Of a DNA stretch of 45,923 bases, positions 26,301 through 33,811 are shown one piece after another; positions within the stretch are counted from its first letter, which is position 1; every line of letters begins with the position of its first letter. The stretch is taken from NCBI GenBank assembly GCA_004332195.1, contig SJBG01000012.1, positions 1 through 45,923 of the forward strand, given 5' to 3'. The notes beneath the pieces were generated by a model. The model had not been told where the DNA came from. It saw nothing but the letters and a program-made list of their open reading frames with translations, and searched no databases. The DNA comes from Desulfobulbaceae bacterium (lineage in GTDB: Bacteria; Desulfobacterota; Desulfobulbia; Desulfobulbales; Desulfurivibrionaceae). Made by a program: the position numbers and the translations under genes.

Positions 26301-27689
26301 TGGCCGGTGCTTCGGGAGTTTACCCGGTGTCGCGACGACTTCATGACTCGTCTGCGCCAGGGACTTAATCGAATAGAGGAACAGACTGGCCGAAGATTTA
26401 GCGATCCGACCGCCCCTCTGCTGCTTTCGGTGCGCAGTGGGGCGGCGATTTCCATGCCGGGAATGATGTCCACCATCCACAACGTGGGACTTAACGAAGA
26501 TATCGTGGTCGAGTTCGCTCGCCGGGATGGCAAGGGATTTTTGGCTTGGGATAATTTCCGTCGCTTTATTCAGTCATGGTCCATGGCTCATGGGGTGGAG
26601 CGCGACTGTTTTCAGGAATTGATGGATGCGGCCAAGTTGCGTTACGGGGTCAAATACAAGCGCGATTTTTCCTCGGAGCAAATCCGGGAGTTGGCCCTGG
26701 AATACCAGAAGATGATCCGCGGATTAGGGGTTGGCATTCCTGAGGATCCTTGGCTGCAACTAACCGGGGCGGTGGAGATGGTGCTCTCTTCCTGGCACAC
26801 CCCCAAGACCAGGGATTATCGTAAAATTATGGATATTTCCGACAACTGGGGCACGGCGGTAATTGTTCAGGCCATGGTTTACGGCAACATCGGGGCTCAA
26901 TCCGGCAGCGGGGTGCTCTTCACCGCCCATCCCTATCGCAAGGTGAGCCGCGTCGCACTGTGGGGTGATTATGCGGTGGGCGATCAGGGTGAGGATATAG
27001 TCAGCGGTCTGGTCACCACCAATCCGATTTCGGTGGAGCAAGCCGCTCTCGATGGTCGTGACCCCGCAAGCAGTTTGGAGCAATGCTTTCCCGCAGTTTA
27101 TCAGCGCCTGCTGGTCATCAGTCGACAGTTGGTTTACAATAAACGCTGGGATGCCCAGGAAATCGAGTTCACCTTCGAGGGTCCACGGTCCGATGATTTA
27201 TATCTGCTGCAAGCTCGCGATATGATTACGATTAAAAAGAAGGAGAGTTTTTTTGTTTTTGCCGACGGTGAGCGGGCCGAGGCGGCGGTCCTGGCCTACG
27301 GGATCGGGGTCAGCGGCAGTGCCTTATCCGGTCGGGTGGCTTTTAACGAGGAGGATATTAGACAGTTACAAGCCCAGGACATCGCAGCGGCAATCATTCT
27401 GATCCGTCCGGACACGGTCCCCGAAGACATCAAGGAAATCGCAGCGACCGACGGCCTGCTCACCGCCCGTGGCGGGCAGACCTCGCACGCGGCGGTAGTC
27501 GCCACCCGTCTGGAAAAAACCTGCGTAGTGGGTTGCGCCAAGCTCAAGGTTTACGAAAACGAACAACGCTGTGAAATCAACGGAGTAAACGTGGCTATGG
27601 GTGAGTTTATCAGTATCGACGGCCGTAAAGGGCAGATTCTCCAGGGCGCTCATCCCACCCAAAAAGGGATGCAAATCCTCCCGATCTGA
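23325..27689 (+). CDS. Large PPDK/PEP-synthase-like protein lacking the TIM barrel
   Basis: A 1454-residue protein. The N-terminal ~930 residues are mostly helical and unrecognised. From about residue 945 there is a pyruvate-phosphate-dikinase type ATP-grasp domain: 'LLGNKGYNLTLL', 'PVPPGLVITTEVF', 'LLSVRSGAAISMPGMMSTIH', 'GVGIPEDPW' and 'VLFTAHPYRK'. This is followed by the phosphohistidine swivel domain with 'ARGGQTSHAAVVATRLEKTC' (His about residue 1387). The C-terminal PEP/pyruvate barrel of true PPDK is absent. It can probably form a phospho-enzyme, but the acceptor is unknown; a dikinase-like modifying enzyme or a sensor is possible. A 39-nt repeat insert lies at 23898-23975. Confidence 0.78.
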   Translation: MKNRHSNKTDGTTRVCKPAIDSAALRANLQETAVECIELDPAMTVLLEVVIDYQGIKTALTELLLDISHPYRNWRLILPKLRSFILKHLDHYRRHERGPEACLRFSEILLAAMRENGKNEALLGQAAEALMALLDKLTLLLKPEELPAYHQTIANCLNHLAELDDFLLLPVVRGRHSSKKIAAQLVGKCQAASKVDSSPITRQTASKVDDLSATRQNKVEIMKVCDLTAVARLLQRVLILNYHSWLSEEDPQSWFVAKCENLCRGWQAGRLFLEISHARFEERLAAVEKIAKDQDRETALLRLLELPDHLDTIRLYQEIPNKLTGGEEKGEKPDRFAENRKMLFLFRIMETSGLSLIHEETLREINRSLVQLIRLQTFEEIERFLLTTLALLKTNVRRYPHTSLQCIQVIGSEVFRRGNSRLVETFLWETVRFGFQYADVTGIGEDWQPLANPAHLANIRVWLNLISQEPKWCATLFSALIINLRLSGTCIKDTDLFQRDITELLNNPIEPVYNLVTQFAKLMPVFFNDIGAEGLLREISTELDEIHQRRDKLIHFLRKQSHVESSNLIVAFIEAIILFWRTRDKKILAPYLPEDVWRHLVTKGEFIDDLQRLSARVWQLQHIRQVQDLLNWDYTQRQAWLATQHDIPVGERRRFDLMVRMYRLCHQKYNLGTEELRQHIQQAALDDFPEMEQLLTALKNCDTFGCLAALLDHLERLKKIILSPEEFPAKESIYHKRHIAIDIPSIYGRYQERKFDALSLTFRLENLANTYLEKLSETVNLNVITKATFIHILKCLRFYLRALNIDGISSRKLATHMSLLSNSLGIKRFSYTQFLDIFRGFSAGVKDVIYTYYTNIHENNLSIIVPRIGAQNLLPKYRLLWHDADLNGNINRLSESFLRDLFAGTFGLQHLDNFITRIYQTLEVQREVLNQEQLDLLMTYNPDRTLYALHPGHNRNSNLVLLGNKGYNLTLLAADNHPVPPGLVITTEVFRCWPVLREFTRCRDDFMTRLRQGLNRIEEQTGRRFSDPTAPLLLSVRSGAAISMPGMMSTIHNVGLNEDIVVEFARRDGKGFLAWDNFRRFIQSWSMAHGVERDCFQELMDAAKLRYGVKYKRDFSSEQIRELALEYQKMIRGLGVGIPEDPWLQLTGAVEMVLSSWHTPKTRDYRKIMDISDNWGTAVIVQAMVYGNIGAQSGSGVLFTAHPYRKVSRVALWGDYAVGDQGEDIVSGLVTTNPISVEQAALDGRDPASSLEQCFPAVYQRLLVISRQLVYNKRWDAQEIEFTFEGPRSDDLYLLQARDMITIKKKESFFVFADGERAEAAVLAYGIGVSGSALSGRVAFNEEDIRQLQAQDIAAAIILIRPDTVPEDIKEIAATDGLLTARGGQTSHAAVVATRLEKTCVVGCAKLKVYENEQRCEINGVNVAMGEFISIDGRKGQILQGAHPTQKGMQILPI
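23898..23975 (+). repeat. In-frame 39-nt tandem repeat (2 units) inside the PPDK-like gene
   Basis: GCGAGCAAGGTCGAC at 23898 recurs as GCGAGCAAGGTTGAC at 23937, exactly 39 nt apart, with the rest of each unit also related (CACGCGCCAAA in both). It encodes two 13-residue units of the type ASKVDxxxxTRQx, and a partial third (NKVE) follows. Confidence 0.85.
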
Positions 27690-27730
27690 GCCCGAAATAA
27701 ACAGAAATTCTCCCGATCGGAGCCTGAATT
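27673..27730 (+). repeat. 32-bp imperfect duplication at the end of the PPDK-like gene
   Basis: AAATCCTCCCGATCTGAG at 27673 (last codons and stop) recurs as AAATTCTCCCGATCGGAG at 27705. As at gap, a gene end was tandemly duplicated across the stop codon. Confidence 0.7.
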
Positions 27731-27777
27731 GGGCAATGACATATGGCTCTGCGAGCAATAGGACCAAGGATTAGAGG

Positions 27778-27837
27778 CCATGAATCGGGGACTATTCATA
27801 ATTTCAAAAAGCAAAATTTTGTTTTTCCGATACTTGG
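27778..27837 (-). repeat. 60-bp interspersed repeat, copy 1
   Basis: Its reverse complement begins CCAAGTATCGGAAAAACAAA and contains GAAATTATGAATAGTCCCCG. It matches 33718-33780 and 35884-35940. An internal AAAACAAAATTTTGTTTT-like palindrome is shared by all three. It lies in the gap between the PPDK-like gene and tRNA-Glu. Confidence 0.7.
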
Positions 27838-27915
27838 ATTTGAGCGACCAGTATTGAGAGGGGGCCTTGGTTTCAGCGCACTAGTTGCCCGTGCTGGTCG
27901 CTCTTTGCTGTTTGC

Positions 27916-27993
27916 TGGCGTCCCCAACCGGATTCGAACCGGTGCTGCCGGCGTGAAAGGCCGGTGTCCTGGACCTGGCTAGACGATGGGGAC
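27916..27993 (-). tRNA. tRNA-Glu (anticodon TTC)
   Basis: Acceptor GTCCCCA/TGGGGAC, anticodon stem CCGGC/GCCGG with loop CTTTCAC (TTC), T arm ACCGG-TTCGAAT-CCGGT, encoded CCA. It follows tRNA-Lys in the same direction, 137 nt downstream, and the two are likely co-transcribed. Confidence 0.95.
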
Positions 27994-28130
27994 CTTGGCA
28001 CTTGATACTTGGCACTTCGTAGAGACCTTGGTGCTTGGCGCTACGCGTTGCTTTTTGCTATTTTTCACTTTCCGCGGCAAGGTTCGAGCAAAAATTCGTA
28101 GCCGACCAACCCCTTCAGGCTTTGAGTCGA

Positions 28131-28206
28131 TGGTGGGTCGTGTTGGATTTGAACCAACGACTCTCTGCTTAAAAGGCAGATACTCTACCGACTGAGTTAA
28201 CGACCC
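28131..28206 (-). tRNA. tRNA-Lys (anticodon TTT)
   Basis: Acceptor GGGTCGT/ACGACCC, D arm with AACTCAGTCGG, anticodon loop CTTTTAA (TTT) in stem TCTGC/GCAGA, T arm GTTGG-TTCAAAT-CCAAC, encoded CCA. Confidence 0.96.
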
Positions 28207-28256
28207 CCCCCTCCTTTTGCAAAGAGGGACTCTTTTACAACAGAATGAAACTGATG

Positions 28257-29610
28257 TCAAGCAGAAGCTCGGCAATTTTGGCCGTTTTTTGCCGCCAAGG
28301 TGGCCAGGGGAGGCTCCGCAGAGGCCAGGTTGCTAATGGCCGCCAGTAGCCGCTGGTTTTCGGCCTGACTGCGGACCGCCACCCGCAGGAATTGGTTGTT
28401 GATCCCCCGAAAGTTAACACAATTGCGCAGGGCAATCCCCTGGCAAAGCAATCCGGCGACGATTAAAGGGGCTTGGGGGGGTTTCCCAAAAAAGATAATT
28501 GGCGGCTGCGGGATAAACTATGCCGCCGGCGGCGCGGACCAGTTCCCTAGCCAGCCGGGGTCTTGCTGTGGCCATAAACTGGATAGTCCGATGGCGGAAA
28601 TCTACATCAGCCAAGGCGGCACAACCGGCCTTGATCGCTAAAATGTTGACGCTCCATGGTTCCTTGTGTTTTTTGATTTTCGCCAGCAGGCGGGTTGGAC
28701 CAGCCAGAAAACCAATCCGCAGGCCGAGCAGCCCGTAAAATTTGGTAAGTGAACGGAGAATCAGAAGATGGGAATTATGATAACGGCCCAAAAGGGCAGA
28801 TTCCGGGCAGAAATCGGCAAAGGCCTCATCCAAGACCAGGACGCAACCCGCCCGGTGGGCCGCATCAGCAATTTCGCGCAGTGCTTTTCGCGCTAAAGCA
28901 TGGCCAGTAGGATTGTTGGGGTTGCAAAGAAAAGCCAGATCACAGTTCGCCAGAGCGGCGCTGAATTCGACAGGATCGATGCGAAAAGCCGCCTTTTTTC
29001 GCAGTCGCAGCCATTTTGTTTGCGCCCCTGCCAAACCCACCGCCAGGGTTTCTAGCGCGGCCCGTCGGACTCCATCGGCATCAAGTTCGGCGGTGTCCCG
29101 ACCCACGAGATGGGCAACCAGCTCTCTGGCCCTTGGTAGATCATCACAATTAAGTACTTCCCGCACCCGCAACAGCAGTTCGCGCGTGGCAATGGTGCTG
29201 GCGGCGAGGTAAACAAGGGTCAAGGAAGCCAAAATTCCCGGCCAGCCAGCGATTAACGCCAACAAACCCTCAGTTTGCCCAAGACCGCTACTCGCCAGAC
29301 CGGAATAACCCTCGCTTAACCCAAGATAATCAGGATAGTCAAAATCGCCAGGATAGCTGGCAGCTTGCTCCGACCAATCATTAACCTGCTCAACTAAACC
29401 GACAATCAACAATCCGACGCCCAAAGTGCCCAAGCAAATCAAAGCTGCCAGCAAAACACCAGCCACCCTGAGATTAAGCGCCGTGGCCCGCAAAGCAATC
29501 TCCAGACGATTAATCAGCGCCCCGATCAATCGCACTGGATGAGGTCAGCGGGGCGGATCTCCAACCAGCGCATCCCAAAGAAAAGCCAGGGCGATAATCT
29601 CGGGATTCAT
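28257..29610 (-). pseudogene. cbiB::cobD chimera with nonsense, deletion and frameshift
   Basis: Reading from ATG 29610, the first 21 codons encode a CbiB N terminus (IIALAFLWDALVGDPPR), then TGA at 29545-29547 stands where tryptophan is expected before 'PHPVRLIGALI'. CbiB (adenosylcobinamide-phosphate synthase) sequence continues to about 'LVGRDTAELDADGVRRAA', missing its C-terminal half. It joins in frame to the C-terminal ~200 residues of CobD-type threonine-phosphate decarboxylase ('FLCNPNNPTGHALARKALR', PLP lysine in 'LRSLTKFYGLLGLRIGFL'), lacking about 120 N-terminal residues. A run of seven G (28475-28481) shifts the frame; removing one base restores 'NFRGINNQFLRVAVRSQAEN' up to 28257. 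Both activities should be lost. Confidence 0.8.
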
Positions 29611-29616
29611 CGCGCT

Positions 29617-31197
29617 CTACAGCTTCAAAAGTTGATAAATCCGCGACATATCGAGAGACCGACGGACAATGGCGGCCAAACGACTAAAAGAGGGCTCCAG
29701 ATCGTAGGCGGCCAAAATTCGACCCGCCGCCGGTAAGCCCCGACGCTGACGCAAGCGGTCGATAAACCAGCGACGGAAGGGGTCGGCATCAAAAATCCCG
29801 TGCAGGTAGCTGCCCCAGATCAAGCCACTGGACGCAACCGCCCCAACTCCGGCCGACTCAGCCGGTAACCAGGGTGTTTTCGCCCCGGTTGCCGCCGGAT
29901 CATGCTGCAACAGGGGCGCTTCCTGGCTGAGCGTGCAACCATGATGAACCTCATAGCCATGCACGGCACATCCAGAAGCTAAATGAATAAAATTGCCTCG
30001 CAGCAGGGTTTTTTCCCGGGCAAGCTGGGTGTCAAGGGCCAGCAAGCCCAGGCCTTTGACTTGGCAGCCCGCCGACTCCAGGCCGTGGGGATCGGTTATA
30101 CGCTGACCGAGCAACTGAAAACCGCCGCAAATCCCCACAATTTCACCCTGCCCACGGGCCGCGACTTGCAAAATGGCCGCCTTAAGCCCTGAACGCTGGA
30201 GAAAATCGAGATCGGCAATCACATTCTTGCTCCCCGGCAAGATGATCGCATCCGGCTTCCCCAGCCCTTCTCCCGACCGCACCAAATGAATTTCAACATC
30301 AGGTTCAGCCAGAAAGGGCTCAAGATCAGTGAAATTGGCAATATGCGGCAAATCGATTATCGCCAGACAGATCTGCTCCGCGCTGGTGGCTTTTTTGGTA
30401 TAAAGTCCCTGCTTGAAACTGACCGAGTCCTCCTGAGGCAGACCGAGATCGGCAATAAAAGGCACCACGCCGAAAACTTGGCGAGCAGTCCGGGCGGCGA
30501 TAAATTCCAGAGCCGGACCTAGAAGAGAAGCATCCCCCCGAAAGCGGTTGATCACATAGCCCGCCAACAACTCCCGCTCCCAGGGATCCATCAGCTCGAA
30601 ATGACCAACCAGAGAGGCAAAAACCCCGCCTCGTTCAATATCGCCCACCAGTAGCACCGGGGCGGCGGCATGGCGAGCCATCTCCATATTGACGATATCG
30701 TGATGTTTGAGGTTAATCTCGCCAGGACTGCCAGCCCCCTCCAAAATAATCAGATCATATTCCGCCGCCAGTTCATCGTAAGCCCGTCGAACTGCGGCCA
30801 TCGCCTGCGGTTTATAGCGGATATACTCCGCCACCTTCATATTGCCCACCGGCCGACCCATAACAATAACCTGGCTGCCCACATCGCTTGAGGGCTTGAG
30901 CAACACCGGATTCATCCGCACATCGGGATCAAGCCCTGCGGCCTGAGCTTGGACCACCTGGGCCCGCCCCATCTCTAAGTCATCACGGGTGACAAAGGAG
31001 TTGAGCGACATATTCTGGGCCTTAAACGGGGCTACCCGGCAGCCATCCTGAGACAGGATCCGGCACAGGGCCGCGGTCAAAATCGATTTACCGACATCAG
31101 AGCCAGTCCCCTGAAACATCAGAGCCCGGGCCCGAGCCCGAGTGGCCGGGCTTGGCGGCAAAAAGGGGGAGACTGGTGGGGGGTTGGATAAATTCAT
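29617..31197 (-). CDS. cobQ: Cobyric acid synthase (glutamine-hydrolysing)
   Basis: Amidates adenosylcobyrinic acid a,c-diamide at four side chains. The N-terminal dethiobiotin-synthetase-like domain has the P-loop 'LMFQGTGSDVGKSILTAALC' and 'KAQNMSLNSFV'; 'EGAGSPGEINLKHHDIVNM' is conserved. The C-terminal class I amidotransferase domain has the nucleophile in 'GICGGFQLLGQRI' and the histidine in 'WGSYLHGIFDADPFRRWFI'. At 526 residues it looks intact. ATG at 31197 is chosen; TTG at 31203 is possible. The decayed cbiB starts 6 nt after its stop. Confidence 0.94.
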   Translation of the reverse strand: MNLSNPPPVSPFLPPSPATRARARALMFQGTGSDVGKSILTAALCRILSQDGCRVAPFKAQNMSLNSFVTRDDLEMGRAQVVQAQAAGLDPDVRMNPVLLKPSSDVGSQVIVMGRPVGNMKVAEYIRYKPQAMAAVRRAYDELAAEYDLIILEGAGSPGEINLKHHDIVNMEMARHAAAPVLLVGDIERGGVFASLVGHFELMDPWERELLAGYVINRFRGDASLLGPALEFIAARTARQVFGVVPFIADLGLPQEDSVSFKQGLYTKKATSAEQICLAIIDLPHIANFTDLEPFLAEPDVEIHLVRSGEGLGKPDAIILPGSKNVIADLDFLQRSGLKAAILQVAARGQGEIVGICGGFQLLGQRITDPHGLESAGCQVKGLGLLALDTQLAREKTLLRGNFIHLASGCAVHGYEVHHGCTLSQEAPLLQHDPAATGAKTPWLPAESAGVGAVASSGLIWGSYLHGIFDADPFRRWFIDRLRQRRGLPAAGRILAAYDLEPSFSRLAAIVRRSLDMSRIYQLLKL

Positions 31198-31203
31198 GGT
31201 CAA

Positions 31204-31746
31204 ATGAAGATTTTATGTATGTTTTTTTATGTTGACAACCTACCGTGATATCGCGACAATAATGATATAATTAGTAAACAAACACTTTCAGGCTTGCCTT
31301 GCCTACAAATTTAATTATGAGCATTATTAAATGAGTGTTAAACGGATACCGATTAACCGACAACTTGTTGTATGTTTTCAGCAAGTTATTCTTGGGTTGA
31401 TTATCCATAATTGACAGCATCTTAACACAAAAGGAGAACAAAACTACGACAGGACAACTGAACTGGTTCAAAGGCGGTATGTTTTTAGGATTGGTTTTTT
31501 GACCTCGGATGCCAGAAACTCCCTGGTAAGAGCAACTAAACATTCCAGGCTTATAGCTTTTTTGGTGAAAATTGTTTAAAGTTCATTTTTGGTGGACCGA
31601 TACAATGGGCAGGAGATGTTATAATGTGACCGGTTAACCAGGCCACCCAAAATTGAGCCGGAAACCGTTTCCGGGTGGCGCTATCCGTAGCGGTTTGGGT
31701 AATGGCCAAGAGTTCTGTTAACCGGGGCGGTCGGAGAGTGAAAATT
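31204..31746. other. AT-rich intergenic region between cobQ and flgM
   Basis: Distinctly AT-rich against its surroundings, with no gene I can support; one 90-codon frame on the minus strand resembles nothing known. A possible + promoter is TTGACA (31232-31237), 17 bases, GACAAT (31255-31260). CCGGAAACCGTTTCCGG at 31658-31674 is a perfect palindrome inside CCACCC/GGGTGG arms, a stable hairpin about 70 nt before flgM. Confidence 0.4.
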
Positions 31747-32049
31747 ATGAAGCTAACCAGTATTGTCCCCCAGCCCAAAATTGATCCAGCCCAGGTAAAG
31801 CCCAATGAGTCGAAGGCTGAGGCGCGAAATGCTGCCGGCCCGACTCATGGTGGCGATCAGGTTAATCTCTCTGCCGATGCTCAGGATATTCAGCGAATCA
31901 AGGAGATTCTGGCTCAGACTCCTGAGGTTCGTCTGGAAAAAGTCAAGTCCTTCAAAGCTCAGATTGAGCGGGGTGAATATCGGGTCGATGCCTCAACAGT
32001 GGCTGACCGGATGCTGCAAACCATGCTTTCCGATCAGCGTCTTAAATAG
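31747..32049 (+). CDS. flgM: FlgM-family anti-sigma-28 factor
   Basis: A 100-residue protein with a disordered N terminus and the FlgM core: 'DQVNLSADAQDIQRIKEIL', 'TPEVRLEKVKSFKAQIERGE' and 'YRVDASTVADRMLQTML'. FlgM binds the flagellar sigma factor FliA until the hook is complete. No flagellar gene is adjacent, so it stands apart from the usual flgM context. ATG at 31747 has GGAGAG upstream; the frame extends further up without a signal. Confidence 0.82.
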   Translation: MKLTSIVPQPKIDPAQVKPNESKAEARNAAGPTHGGDQVNLSADAQDIQRIKEILAQTPEVRLEKVKSFKAQIERGEYRVDASTVADRMLQTMLSDQRLK

Positions 32050-32086
32050 TTAGCCGTTTGCTTAAGGCTCACTCAGAATTAAATTT

Positions 32087-32199
32087 ACATTTTGAGGAAT
32101 TGAGACTCCTGCATGACAAGGCACGAGGAGGGAGGATAGCGTGGCTATTTAACCGACGAGTAACGCCGTCATGTGGGATGAATCGGCGCCTCAAAATGT
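32087..32199. repeat. 113-bp element with 11-bp inverted ends
   Basis: ACATTTTGAGG (32087-32097) is the exact inverse of CCTCAAAATGT (32189-32199). The interior holds GAGACTCCTG and CACGAGGAGG stretches and no coding potential. It ends three bases before copy D of the 140-bp element, suggesting nested or adjacent insertion. Confidence 0.6.
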
Positions 32200-32202
32200 G
32201 AA

Positions 32203-32343
32203 GGCCACCTTGAAAAATTGCTCTTTCGCCCGATCTCTGCGTTATGCTCAAAAAATTATCCTCGGAATATCAACCATATTCCTGCGGTAATTTTTTTTAC
32301 GTGCCGTAAACTCGAACAAAATAGCTAATTTTTCAAGATGGCC
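32203..32343 (-). mobile_element. 140-bp interspersed inverted-end element, copy D
   Basis: Begins GGCCACCTTGAAAAATTG and ends TTTTTCAAGATGGCC. TGAA directly flanks both ends (32199-32202 and 32344-32347), the clearest target-duplication candidate of the four copies. It lies between flgM and the end of hisD. Confidence 0.8.
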
Positions 32344-32396
32344 TGAAGTTATTTCTAAGCGCGCCCTTAGTCGGCAAATAAAAATAACTCGACTCC

Positions 32397-33710
32397 CTAG
32401 CGGCGAATGGTCGCCGCGCGAGCGTGTCCATCCAGGCCTTCCAGGTGGGCCAGGCGCTCAATATCCGCCTGATCGCTCAGTATTGCCTCCCGGGAATAAC
32501 TGACCAAGCTTGTTTTTTTTACGAAGGTGTCTACCCCCAGGGCCGAGGAAAAACGGGCCGTGCCCATGGTCGGCAGGACGTGGTTGGGGCCGGCCAGGTA
32601 ATCGCCGACTGATTCCGGGGTGTACTGACCCAGGAAAATCGCCCCGGCGTGACGAATTTTGGGCAGCCAAGCAAAAGGATCGACAACCATCAGCTCCAGA
32701 TGTTCGGCGGCGAGCTGGTTGGCCAGCTCGATGGCCTCGTTGAGGTCGGCGGCCACCAGTAGAGCGCCGCGATCCTTTAGGGAGCGGGCGGCGATTTCTT
32801 GACGGGCAAGCTGCGGCAGTTGTTTGGCCACGGCTATAGCGATTTTCTCGGCCACCTGCCGGTCGGTGCAGATGCACAGGGCCAGGGCTTGCGGGTCGTG
32901 TTCGGCTTGAGCCAAGAGATCAGCGGCAACGTATTGTGGATCGGCGCTATGGTCGGCCACTACCAGAACTTCGCTGGGGCCGGCGAGCATGTCGATCCGC
33001 ACCCGCCCGGAAACCTGGCGTTTGGCCTCAGTAACGTATTGGTTGCCGGGGCCAACGATTACATCAACCGCTGGTACGGTTACGGTGCCGTAGGCCATGG
33101 CGGCCACGGCCCAAGCGCTGCCGACTTTGTAGATTTCTTCGATCCCGATTTCCCGGGCGGCGACCAACAGGGCGGGGTTAACCCGACCCTCGGCGTTGGG
33201 CGGGGTCAGCATTACTCGCCGTCGTACCCCGGCGATGCCCGCCGGAATGCCGTTCATCAGCACCGAGGAAACCAGAGGGGTACTGCCGCCCTGGCCACCG
33301 GGAACGTAAAGGCCGGCGGTGTCCACCGGGTTGACCAGACGTCCGGTAATCACCCCACCATCCCGGGTCAGCATCCACGATTGCTCTTTCTCCCGTTCAT
33401 GGAAGTCGTGAATTCGCTTGATGGCCAGCTCCAGGGTGGTGCGAAGGCGGGCATCAACCAGATTATAAGCTTTCCGCAGTTCGGTTTTAGTGACTGGCAA
33501 CTGTTCGGCATGAAATTCCGGGGCATCAAACTTGCGGGTGTATTCGACCAAGGCCGCATCTCCCCTTTTGCTGACCTGATCAATGATTTCATTCACCTCT
33601 CGCCGACAATCATCGCTGGCCGATTGAAAACGATCCCGCAGGGCGGCAATGACTGCCCGGCCCGCTGGAGATACCGTGTTAACTGGCTGTAATACCACGA
33701 TTAACCTCAC
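32397..33710 (-). CDS. hisD: Histidinol dehydrogenase
   Basis: Zinc enzyme for the last two steps of histidine synthesis. 'PGGQGGSTPLVSSVLMNGIP', 'TVPAVDVIVGPGNQYVTEAK', 'IDMLAGPSEVLVVADHSADP', 'DLLAQAEHDPQALALCICT' and 'AAEHLELMV' contain the zinc and catalytic residues (Gln, His, Glu, His). The 437-residue length is normal. No other his gene is adjacent. Confidence 0.96.
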   Translation of the reverse strand: MRLIVVLQPVNTVSPAGRAVIAALRDRFQSASDDCRREVNEIIDQVSKRGDAALVEYTRKFDAPEFHAEQLPVTKTELRKAYNLVDARLRTTLELAIKRIHDFHEREKEQSWMLTRDGGVITGRLVNPVDTAGLYVPGGQGGSTPLVSSVLMNGIPAGIAGVRRRVMLTPPNAEGRVNPALLVAAREIGIEEIYKVGSAWAVAAMAYGTVTVPAVDVIVGPGNQYVTEAKRQVSGRVRIDMLAGPSEVLVVADHSADPQYVAADLLAQAEHDPQALALCICTDRQVAEKIAIAVAKQLPQLARQEIAARSLKDRGALLVAADLNEAIELANQLAAEHLELMVVDPFAWLPKIRHAGAIFLGQYTPESVGDYLAGPNHVLPTMGTARFSSALGVDTFVKKTSLVSYSREAILSDQADIERLAHLEGLDGHARAATIRR

Positions 33711-33717
33711 GTTTTGT

Positions 33718-33780
33718 CCAAGTATCGGGAAAACAAATTTTTGTTTTTTTTATGCAAGTTATGAATAACCCCTGACCCCG
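33718..33780 (+). repeat. 60-bp interspersed repeat, copy 2
   Basis: CCAAGTATCGGGAAAAC followed by a T-rich palindrome and TTATGAATAACCCCTGACCCC. It lies between hisD and the 3' end of nadE, in direct orientation with copy 3 on the other side of nadE. Confidence 0.72.
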
Positions 33781-33811
33781 AAGGACCATCTGTCCCTTGG
33801 GCTTGCCGGGT

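Noticed and set aside
29545-29547. TGA in cbiB as selenocysteine or as a tryptophan codon in an altered code
   Set aside because: TGA ends intact genes here (argC, def, the DUF302 gene), the expected residue is tryptophan not cysteine, and the same gene has two further lesions, so simple decay fits better.
31271-31543. 90-codon minus-strand frame upstream of cobQ
   Set aside because: No recognisable domain, no clear ribosome site, and a composition explained by the AT-rich sequence.
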